Under the pieces are notes generated by a model that saw only the letters and a program-made list of their open reading frames with translations, was not told where the DNA came from and made no database searches. The position numbers were made by a program, and so were the translations under genes. A stretch of 64,000 nt of DNA. It comes from Cladophialophora immunda (Eukaryota; Ascomycota; Eurotiomycetes; Chaetothyriales; Herpotrichiellaceae). This document shows positions 45,236 to 54,461 of the stretch, one piece after another. The DNA is taken from contig NW_015622545.1 in NCBI RefSeq assembly GCF_000835495.1, forward strand, positions 4,480,042-4,544,041, read 5' to 3'. Numbering within the stretch: position 1 is the first letter of the stretch; each line of letters opens with the position of its first letter.

Positions 45236-46833
45236 CTATTCGCCCTTTCCCAGAGCTATCATTTCGTCCAACAGGGCCACAGTCTCTGCGGGACTGGCAA
45301 TCCACGCGCAACAGCATGCACTTCTCGCCTTGAAGTCATTTCCCCCTCCGCTCAGAAACTGATCGCCCACGTGTAGGGTACTAGACGGTGGAATGCCCCC
45401 AAACCATTTCTGACATGATTGTACCCCCAGTGACTTGTCCCCAATGTCCAGGAAAACGTCAGCACCTCCATTAAAGACGGTAAAAGGGATGTCCGCGTAC
45501 GCGGCAGGTTTTTCAGAGTTGGCCGTGTTGATCGAGGTCTCTACCACCTGCTGTACGACTAGGACAGTCTCCTCCAGTTGTTCACGGGTGAGCTTCTTCG
45601 ACTGGTCAGCTGCATAAATTCCCACCGCTCGTTCTTTGCGGAGCACTTTGGCTTTCAGCCGAAGCGTGCGAATACACGATTGAAACGCAGACTCGGCATC
45701 GTTTAGAAGCTCTTGGATGGCTGACTCCGACCAATGTTTCATGGTATCCAGAATCCATTCTCGCCGGTGAATATACCGCAAGCAGTGCTCTTCTTTTTCA
45801 TCGAACACGAAGAGGAAATTGGATTCACCACCCATGATGATAAGGTTCGATTTTTGAGCTGCGCTGAGATGCTCTGAAGCCCTGACAGCTAGAAGGAGAC
45901 CAGATAGTCGGTTGAAATAATGCTCTGGTTGCATGTATCCGGCGGCCGTCACGATCCCGATTTTGACGTTCTGGGCCAAAAAGTGAAGGAGACGTAGGAT
46001 GACCGGATTTGCCTCAGGTGAATGTAAGGATGCTCCATCTTCGTACAGTGTGACATCACCATCGAAGGTCAAAAGTTCAAGCCCGGGATTCAGTTTGATC
46101 TTCAGTTGTCTGTATGGCTTGGGCCGGATCATTGCCATCACTTGAGCGGTGTTGAGGATCAGCCGGATGTCGTTGAACGAAGGGGCGACAAAACGACGAG
46201 AGGAGATGGCGCGCTTTGCATCTTGGTATCGGAAGGCATCTTCTAGAGCCAGAGGCGTGAAAAACGCAGAGATGGTAGGGACCAGCATGTTAAGTTTAGA
46301 CCTTGGGTTCGACACAGCTTGCTGGTTGACTGCACCGAGTTAGTTGATTTGTATTCCGTCTGGCGGGCTCGAAACCAACTATGATCGAGTATCAAATCCT
46401 CGACATCTCTGAAGATTTCAGCATATCGCTGCTGCGCCGATCTCGCCATTGTGTCCAAGCTCTGGCCATTGGTGCCGTCATATTCGACTGCTGGTTGCGA
46501 GTTGAGGACAAATGGAACCGCAAGGAGACCCTGGGGGATATGCTGTGAGAGTTGTGCCAGGTGCTCCAGCTGTGAATTCTTGGCTTACCTTGATCCATTC
46601 GATCTATCCACGCGGAATCAGCATCCATACGAAATCCGACAAGGTCATTTACGTACAAGCTGGTCTCTGCGATGGGTCTTCAGTCGTAGCAAAGTCAGCA
46701 TAATCGTGATTCGCTTTGCGAAAAGAGGCTTGACTTGCCTTGAGTGCATCTAGCCATTATTAGCACGGGTTTCGGGCAACTGCGCGATATATGAGATTGG
46801 TGACGAACACTCGACGCGGTACCGGGTAGTCAT
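45236..46833 (-). CDS. ISN1: IMP-specific 5'-nucleotidase with a run of microexons
   Basis: Hydrolyses IMP to inosine in purine salvage; HAD-fold phosphatase, 438 residues. My exon model is 46833-46809 (25 nt), 46749-46739 (11), 46677-46657 (21), 46603-46589 (15), 46530-46380 (151) and 46329-45236 (1094); sum 1317 nt. The joins give MTTRYRVEYALK, THRRDQL, IEWIK and GLLAVPFVLNSQP, which follows the ISN1 N terminus known from yeast. Intron 2 (46738-46678) has a GC donor in the strong context AAG|GCAAGT; the others are GT-AG, 50-59 bases. The last exon carries ISSRRFVAPSFNDIRLILNTAQ, the nucleophile region LLTFDGDVTLYEDG, IGIVTAAGY, and HVGDQFLSGGGNDFKAR. Shorter gene models starting inside the large exon would lose the first 80 residues. 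Confidence 0.9.
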
Positions 46834-47147
46834 CCTGTTCGTTTGCAGGCTGCGTAACGTATGAGCTGCAGGATCGGGTGCTATAGAGAGGATGCTGTTG
46901 GATTGAACTCGATGAAAGGATCACAGAGGTTGATGGAAGGGGATGCTGGCTGACAAGTTGAACGACACGTTTGCTGTTGACGCCAAGCGATTGGAGACTG
47001 AGTAACCTACAGACCGACCTCCTTGCAGTTCACTCCAATTCAGCCTCTCAATGATGCCGCCCTGTTCAATCCCGCCATCACAGGGGAAATACTTGTTGAC
47101 TTCCTCACTATACAATTCATCCTGCTGCCTTCAGAGGCGGCAACCTC
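46834..47147. promoter_or_regulatory. Promoter region of ISN1
   Basis: 314 bases lie between the ISN1 start and the end of the next minus-strand gene. Only short frames are present and no sites were recognised. Confidence 0.4.
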
Positions 47148-48263
47148 TTACGGCTCAATCATAACTGTCTTACCAACACCTGTCCACTCGGCCGCAGTGT
47201 CAAGCGCTTCCTTCCACTCCTCCATCTTAAACACCTTGGGATCCACGAATTCTTTTCCGCGTGGAAACAAGCCGCGCTCCAACATCTTCACAAACAATAC
47301 CATGTCCTCCCTCTCATACATCAGTTTCCCCTTCAACGTAATGTTCAGCGCCATGACGTTCCAATTGATCACATCTTCGACGTAGCCCATCATGCTGCAC
47401 CGCCCTCCACGTCGTAACGAGCGAATTGCACTCTTCAGATGCTTCGACTGGCATGCAAAAGGGGGTGTCAAGTCGATGACGGCGTCGATGGTCCCAAAAA
47501 CTTCCAGGGCGGCGACATCGGTCTCATAGTGGCCTGTCATCTTGACGGTCTCGATGTTGGCGGCCGGCGTCCCTTTCTTGATGTGCTCCTTCAACCGGGC
47601 TAGCTCCTTTTCATTCCTGCCCATGGCAATGACCCTGGCCCCCATGGTTACGGCGACTTGAACACCCGCACCACCAAACCCTCCGGTTGCCGGACAGACA
47701 ACGATCGTCTCACCGGCCTCGAGGCGGATGTCTCTCAGCCCGCCGAAAGGCACCAATAAGTACATCATATACATCAGCTCGCGGGCGGTATATCCCAACT
47801 CCTGGCACAGCCTATTCTCGTCTAGCCGAATACAATTCTCCAGCGGCACCTTCATGTACTCGGCGAACGCCCCGTCGCGCCAAACATCGCTGCTCAATTT
47901 CCGACTCCCAGCGTCCATACCCTCATGGATGGCCGTGAGAAACAGAGAGTCCGGGTTGTCTCGCGCGTGGATCACGCAGTCCATCCAGACGAGCTGCCCA
48001 GGCTGCAGCACCACTGCATCATCACCTACAGCAGCTATGCGGGCGACGGCACTCAATCCCCCAACGATTGGCTTTGGAAAATCATAGTGTCGTTCCCCGT
48101 TGTAGATCTCGCGTTGGTAGGAGATCACTCCGGCTTCGAGGATGCGTACGATGGCACTACCCGGACCTGGTTGGGGAGTTGGTACGGTCTTGACAGAGAA
48201 ACCCTTTTCGAGGGTTTCGAGCACGAGGGCTTGGTGATGGGTGGGCAAGGCTGATGATGCCAT
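47148..48263 (-). CDS. Medium-chain alcohol dehydrogenase-like oxidoreductase
   Basis: Intronless 371-residue member of the MDR superfamily, GroES-like fold in about residues 10-170 and Rossmann fold after it. The nucleotide motif is CPATGGFGGAGVQVAVTMGARVIAMGRN (A-T-G-G-F-G-G-A-G), and RNEKE after the second strand suggests NADP(H) preference, an inference. The structural zinc loop with four cysteines is absent, and the usual catalytic Cys-x-D at the start of the barrel reads VISYQREIYNG, so catalytic zinc is doubtful. It may be a zinc-free quinone oxidoreductase- or alkenal reductase-like enzyme. Substrate is unknown. The next gene upstream on the same strand encodes a Zn2Cys6 regulator, a frequent regulator/enzyme pairing. 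Confidence 0.8.
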   Translation of the reverse strand: MASSALPTHHQALVLETLEKGFSVKTVPTPQPGPGSAIVRILEAGVISYQREIYNGERHYDFPKPIVGGLSAVARIAAVGDDAVVLQPGQLVWMDCVIHARDNPDSLFLTAIHEGMDAGSRKLSSDVWRDGAFAEYMKVPLENCIRLDENRLCQELGYTARELMYMMYLLVPFGGLRDIRLEAGETIVVCPATGGFGGAGVQVAVTMGARVIAMGRNEKELARLKEHIKKGTPAANIETVKMTGHYETDVAALEVFGTIDAVIDLTPPFACQSKHLKSAIRSLRRGGRCSMMGYVEDVINWNVMALNITLKGKLMYEREDMVLFVKMLERGLFPRGKEFVDPKVFKMEEWKEALDTAAEWTGVGKTVMIEP

Positions 48264-48974
48264 GATTGGTCAGGGGTGTGGACAGAGACGATAGGAAGGT
48301 GAAATGTATTTGGGTTATGAGCCAAATGAGAGGCTCTCCCAGGTTCAAAGGCTGGCTGCCCAGGTCTTTATACATATACATACACATAATAACCGCCACG
48401 TGCCGGAAACGAGTATACCATGTTTTTTTATGGCCGAAACCCGCTCCGCGCAAACTAGAGGGCCGACAGTCAAAATTAAGTGGAGGAGTCTGACGAGAAA
48501 GGGTGCTAAGGCAGCAAAGTAGAGGTGATTCACTGTTGACTCAAAGGGCTATCGTCATCTATAATGCAATTACTCTGGGCCTACGTATAGTGGCATTCCT
48601 ACCCTTATTAATGATATTAGCCATATCTGAGCTAGCAGTAACCTTCTCGCTATTGGGTGACTAGCTGTAGTTTAGGATAGTATCTATTCTCTGTCAGAAG
48701 GTACCATTTCCTTGTAACGAAGGGTTGCTCGGTCTGGCTGCGGATAGGACGTCCGATAAAGCCTAAATATTTATATTGCTTGCGTCGACCGATGGGATAC
48801 TACCCCCGAAGTCGTCGAGTCCACAATAGTTCACCAGGCGATGGTCAAGGCTATTCTCCGAGTGATTGATTTCAGGATCCGGGTGAGGAATGGATTCCTA
48901 TAGTCCGTAAATCTTGGTTGATAGTGGCATTGTAACTGGAGATGGTAGACTCTCCTATCCCCCTCCTCCTAGGA
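48264..48974. promoter_or_regulatory. Intergenic region with AT-rich, repeat-relic-like segment
   Basis: 711 bases between two minus-strand genes. The part nearest the dehydrogenase (48264-48530) is its promoter. The segment about 48540-48780 is richer in A+T with many TA-containing words, unlike neighbouring intergenic DNA, and could be a decayed, RIP-mutated repeat. No open frame or terminal repeat supports a named element. Confidence 0.35.
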
Positions 48975-51315
48975 TTAAGGCTGCCTCGCTGCGCCATCCA
49001 TATCAAAATCCGCAGGAATGAAGAAGAGGTCGTCCAAAGAGAAGTTGGAGTCAAGGAAGAAGCTCTCTGGATCAAAGTCTTCAGGGTCGAAGTCCTCGGA
49101 CATCCCGCCGCTACCTCTGGACTCGATGTCAGTTCCTTCATGAGTTGCCCGCGCTTGCATGGTGGCATAGGAAGCCTCCAGGCTCTCCTTGGCACTTTGA
49201 GCCAACTGCTGCATGGATGAAGAATGTGCGCCTGCCACTTCTGCCTGACGCATAGCCATACTCAACTTCATATGTAGCTTGACATTAGTCTCTCCAAGTC
49301 GAATCCGCTCGGCAGACTGCCGCAGCGCCTCTCTCAACGCCTCCGTCAACATCTTTCGATATCCAGAAGGCTCCCGTGAGGGCGAATGGTACTCCCCCGG
49401 CCCTTGCTCTTCAACTTCGATGAGTAGCTCCGACGCCACCGCCAGGGACGCGTGGATCATGCGGTTCTTGAACATCCCGGCCCCGAGCAGCACGAGGCGC
49501 TCGAACTGGGCGTTCTTGGATGCCGAAGAAATTAGGGCCATGGCGGCGTCCAGGCTCATCTTTCTAGAGAAATAATATTGTGGATTAGTTCGGGCTCGGC
49601 CGGCAAGAGGGCGATGAAGATGAAGTATGAAGCGCCTGAGAAGGAGGTCTGCAAGATTGCTATGGAAAGAAGCAATTTCGAAGCTATTGGTTTTGAGGAT
49701 ATGGGCACTGCAGCTCCGGCAGGCGCTGGCAATTGAGGTCGTTAGAGCGATGAGTTCGTTGTACGACATTTCTGACAAGGCCGGTGTTATACTGTTCATA
49801 CGTTGGGCGACCTCCAGCCTTGGACGGAGTGACTGAAAGAGGAAACGCTGGAGGGAAGAGTCTGTTGTCGCAGTTGCGGGAAGCTCCCGGAGCGCCTCGG
49901 TCTGCTCGTCAATGTCTTCGTCATTGAGATTGGAAGGGCCCTCTGTGTCGAACTCATCTAATGAGAGGGTAGGTGGCATTCCGGCGTCTAAGGCGGCTTG
50001 GACATTCAACTCTAAGACGGTGGCCCAGAGTCTTCGACGAATCTCGCCTTCACTGATTTGAAGAACGCCGTAGTCAGTCAAGGGGATATATACTGTTCAA
50101 CTTCGGCAAAACTTACAGAATACCCATTCTCTTGAAGTGCTTTGGGTCACGGTGTAGGCCCATTTGCATTGCCGTCCGTACAACTAGTCCCATCGATATC
50201 CAAGCAGTATCTCCTCCAACGGACAGAGCCTGCCGAGCCAGAATCAATAGACACTGCACCTGTAGGCTACCGATGCTGATACGGCTCTTTTTCAAAGGTC
50301 CAGACAACCATTCCTGCGCGGCATATAGCCATTGGCGCGCCGTCGAGTAGACATCTGTGGTATTAATGGTGTCTTGGTGAATAATCATTCCAAGGGCCGT
50401 GACGAGCTGGATCTTGAGTTGCGAGATATATTCACCTTCTGCGGGGTCGCTCCAATATTTCTCATATTCGATCCAGAAGGATGGAATGTGTAGTATGCGA
50501 AACACAGACTCAAAGTGAGTGACATACAAGTGTACCATATTATCAGCATACTCTTTTGCGATTGATAGATACGCCCGTGGAAAGGAAGAGCACCTAGTTT
50601 GTTGAGACGACTTGATATTTTTGGACAAGGATTTGCATTTTTGGAGAAGAGCAGCAATCTCCCACTTCAAGCGAGCCAGGACTTCATTGTCCGTGGCATT
50701 TCCCGTCTCAGGATTCAGGACAGCCGCTGTCTTTTGGAGCTGTTGAAGATTAGCCAAGATTATTGAGGAACAGATGAGCGGCCGGCATGCAAGGGCTACC
50801 TCTAGAGTAGAATTTGTCCAGTGGCTCCGGCCGAACAGCCTAGATTTGTTTAAGGAAATCTTCCCGTCCTGTGGACCAGCTGCGACATTGTCGAGGTTGG
50901 CGCTGGTAGCCGCTCTGGGTCCTTCCGACCTCACAATGCCATTATCATGAGAGGACTGGGAACTGAGTTGTACGTCTGGCACACGTCTAGTGAGGTGAAA
51001 TGAATCTGAAGCAGGACTCGATCCCCTCGCGATAACCGAAGCCTGCGGCCGCGGAGCAGAAGCTACCTGTGCATGTATAATGGGGGCAAATTCATGGGCG
51101 CTTTGGCTGGCGGGAGCAGGGCCATTAACAATCCGACCGGATGGAGCTGATCTGGGATCGTAATGGCATTGCTTCTTCGAGAGAAGGCAATGCCCACACG
51201 GTTCAGACCGATCACATCTGACTTTCCGCCGTCTACATTCCTGGCAGGATTGGGCGGACCGATGTCGTTTACGTGGACATGACTGGACACGGTCGTTGCC
51301 CGAGGAAAGAACCAT
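48975..51315 (-). CDS. Zn2Cys6 transcription factor with fungal_trans domain
   Basis: Nuclear regulator of 758 residues from two exons, 51315-50117 and 50052-48975; coding sum 2277 nt. The binuclear cluster is near the start: QSCQECRRRKVRCDRSEPCGHCLLSKKQC (six cysteines in the usual spacing, about residues 24-50). The middle homology region begins around YVTHFESVFRILHIPSFW and includes ISMGLVVRTAMQMGLHRDPKHF and, across the intron, GEIRRRLWATVLELNVQAALDAGMPPTLS, typical of fungal_trans. The C terminus is strongly acidic with bulky hydrophobics (EDFDPEDFDPESFF, SLDDLFFIPADFDMDG), probably a trans-activation domain. It lies directly upstream of the medium-chain dehydrogenase on the same strand and may control it. 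Confidence 0.9.
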
Positions 51316-51767
51316 AGCGCTGAGAAGAGAGGATAGTTTTCCGTACCGACGGCAGGCGAAAGTGATTGAATGTGTTACATGGAGTCTCGAAGTCGGCTGT
51401 ATAGAAGTCGCTGTCGGAGTAACGGGTCACGTCACGGATTTATGCAAATGGAATTTTTATTATCTCCGCCGGGCCAACCACTACTCCGTATGTGTGAGGT
51501 GCGTCGCCCAGCCTTACCCAGGATTCCACCCACCAAGAGAATCGATGGTCGAGATATTTTCCCAGGCTTGTCAGATGACTTTCCAGCGTACGACATGTAA
51601 CAACTATGCATGGTCAGCTTGCCCACATACCCGTCTCTGGAAGCATATCATTGGTCCTTCATCCTTACACTGTGCGACTTGGGATAACTCCCTCACATGA
51701 GGATTTTGTTCGTGCGCCCCGTCCTCCCCCGAAGCAGCAGTATAGGGCACTGCCTGGGGCATGCGGA
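51316..51767. promoter_or_regulatory. Promoter region of the Zn2Cys6 regulator
   Basis: 452 bases between two minus-strand genes. Short frames on both strands show no domains. No clear operator was identified. Confidence 0.4.
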
Positions 51768-53744
51768 TTAGATACTGCTTCTATGGCTACTGCTCTCGAT
51801 TGCCTCCTTTATTGCTGCATCAAACGTGATGTCTGCCTCCGCGGTTGTCACAGTTCCTTCTGTCTTGGAACTTCCAGTGGATGTCCAGGACCACACCACA
51901 TTCTGAAACCCGCTTCTCTTCCTCGCTGGATGTAGTTTGACGCCGATAACTTCGGGCTGCACCACAATCTGTAGCTTCTCGATGGCCTCCTGAGCATCGT
52001 ACAGGCTCAACTCGCCGTTGTGGGGCTGTGAGACTACCCATCCCACTCGTGTGCTCTTGTTCGTCTCCGAACGTGTCGCGGATTGCTCTGCTAGGGCCAG
52101 CGTCTCGCTGTGCGCAACGAGATCCAATACCAGCATGCGTCTCACAAACGACAGCGCCTCGTCGCGAGTTTCGTGACGAGACAACGGTACAGTTGCAAGT
52201 CCAAAATCAATCGACGATACTTCATAGCGGGAGCCAAACAGAGGGGGCCCAAGAAACGTGGCCAGCCCAATCTGTAAGCTGCGCCCTGCTGTCAGGCTTA
52301 TTCTGAAGCACGTCTTGACGGGTAACATCAGCTCTGAAAGCATCGTGCGGGGCGTTTCGATCTTCAGAGATTGGAACACTGCGTCGGTTGAGGCTTCCGT
52401 CGAGACAGTGTTCGGCAAATTCGCGCTCTTGAAAGCACGTAGCAGCGCTTTGCATTCGTCCCACAAGGCCCCGGCTTCTGCACGGTGCCGTAAATGTGCT
52501 AAGACAGGTCGGAGCAGCGCGTACTCGGGAGTTGGTCGTGTTTTCAGGGTCATTGGCGGCGATTTTTGCGACCGCCTGATGAGATTCTGCTCATGAGCGA
52601 CAGCCAACAACAAACGCAGGGATACGGCCACAAATTGAGCTATCAACTGGTCTTCGGTATTGACAGATGGCACTCCCTCTTGTTCGGTGGAGGACACGAG
52701 CCACAAATGGTACTTGCCACCAACGTCAATCTCAACGCTCTGCGAACGCATGGTAATACCTTGGTTGGCCACTAGACGTGCTTCCCGGCATATCTCATAG
52801 AATAATTCTTCTTCGAAAAGGGCGTTGCGGTAGTCGTTGAGGTTTCGGTTGAGTTCTGTCGTTTCAACCGAAGTATGAGTTTGAAAGTCGAAAGCGCCAG
52901 TTTTGACGCCGTCCCGGACAACAAAAACGCCTATCCGTTTGCTTTTTTTAAGCCCTACTTGTCGATCCAAAACGACAGAGCCATCAGCAGCCTGGCGAAG
53001 AAGAGCAAAGCCTCGATCGCGGAATTGCGGTGCTGATTCAGCAAATCCGAAATGAACGCCAATGGCTTTGTGGTCTCGTGGAAGTCGCGAAACCGACCAT
53101 CCTTTGCTGTTGAGATCAGCAATCTGGTGCCAATACTCTGTCTCACGCTCTGCTTCCGTCTGAAGGCGAGCAGAAGCTGCGGCCAGCTTGTTTGAGGCTG
53201 CCTGAAAGCCCTCAGACCTCCAGCCTTGAGAGACAGAGGCGAGCCGCCGCCTCGTAGAAGGAGGGATCGGTCTGTCTTTGAGAACTCGAGAGGCCAATGT
53301 CCCTACAGGGACAGCCTGTTGGAGCGCAGGTGACATGGAATGCTGAGCGGGGATTGACTGCTGAGAAATCAGGAATGACACAAAGTCCAGGGCGCAGAGG
53401 ACTTCGTTCTGTGCGTAGCTTCAAGCGATCAGATTTCGAAACAGTGGGCACCGAACGGGGACTTACTTTAGTCGGTCCAGCATCTCATCCCTGCGCTTCC
53501 AGACGCGTTCCTGGCGCTTCTGAGGAGATTCATCTTCTTCAGTTTCAGGCTCGTCTTTCTGGCCAGCGTGGATTGTGTCCGGCGCTGCGCCAGTGCCCTG
53601 GATCTCAGCGAGAAGAGAACGCTCGGTGACATGGCGGAAATGACCTTTTTGTGCAATGATCTGCTGTATCTGCGTTTGGAGATTTTGGGGTTTTGATGAA
53701 GGCTCGGGAGGAATCAAAAGGCTGATGGTGTTCGAGTCAGGCAT
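51768..53744 (-). CDS. MED17: Mediator complex subunit 17 (Srb4-like)
   Basis: Head-module subunit of Mediator, needed for RNA polymerase II transcription. 642 residues from exons 53744-53467 and 53418-51768; coding sum 1929 nt. The splice restores RLNYAQNEVLCALDFVSFLISQ, the most conserved Med17 segment. Downstream blocks also fit: ASRVLKDRPIPPSTRRRLASVSQGWRSEGF, then KLAAASARLQTEAERETEYWHQIADLNSKGWSVSRLPRDHKAIGVHFGF (cited in pieces: WHQIADLNSKGWSV, GVHFGF), and DRQVGLKKSKRIGVFV. The N terminus is polar with a charged segment (EPETEEDESPQKRQERVWKRRDEML). The earlier in-frame TTG at 53765 is not the start. It is divergent from phosphofructokinase. Confidence 0.9.
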
Positions 53745-54461
53745 GATACTTTGATGCCGCGCCAAAGATGGACCAGCGTTCGCAACTTGTTATCAGTCCG
53801 TGATTCGGCGGAAGGCCAGCAACTGAGAGGCTAGCTGTGACTGAATAAAATGACAGGAAGTCGTGGCTGCGCTGTAGAGATGTGAAGCTTGAAGCAAGTT
53901 TTGATTGGTGAAAATCCTTGATTCATGAACTCAAGTTCGCAGTGAAAGGGACTCCAGGGCCCTGAGTGCCTTGCCTAGAGATAAGTTGGGGCGCTACTGA
54001 CCTTACCTAACATTGCTTCTGCTGCCCCCCAACGTCGCCTGGGCGATGCTTCCTGGCCTATCGGCACGTTCGGCCATGGTGGGGGTTCGGGATCTTGGGC
54101 CGCTAAGGCTCTGCGGGCACCCACAAGCCACTTAGCTTTGGTGCACAGCATTGGGGATACGCGAATGACGTTCTGCGACCTCAGCTGGTGTTGCTGCTCG
54201 GCACGGCAGACTTCTTGTGCTATCTGCTGATAGACTCCTGCATTATCTTCCAAGTCCATCATTACCTCCACGAGCCCTCATTCTGGTGTCAAGTCTCACG
54301 TTTCTTTTTCCTCCTCGAACACATTTAACGGAACCCTCAAAGTGACCTTGCCCCTCAGTCAAGCAATCCTCGATAGACTTTCACCGACTCCCCCGCCGGA
54401 GCCCTGTCTGCACCTCCAACCATCCCATCTACCCTGTTGACTGCCTACGGTCGCCAGTAAA
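53745..54461. promoter_or_regulatory. Divergent promoter region of MED17 and phosphofructokinase
   Basis: 717 bases separate the two starts. The part before the phosphofructokinase ATG is CT-rich (about 54290-54450), as in strong fungal glycolytic promoters. A 98-codon minus-strand frame (53975-54271) has no domain. Confidence 0.4.
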
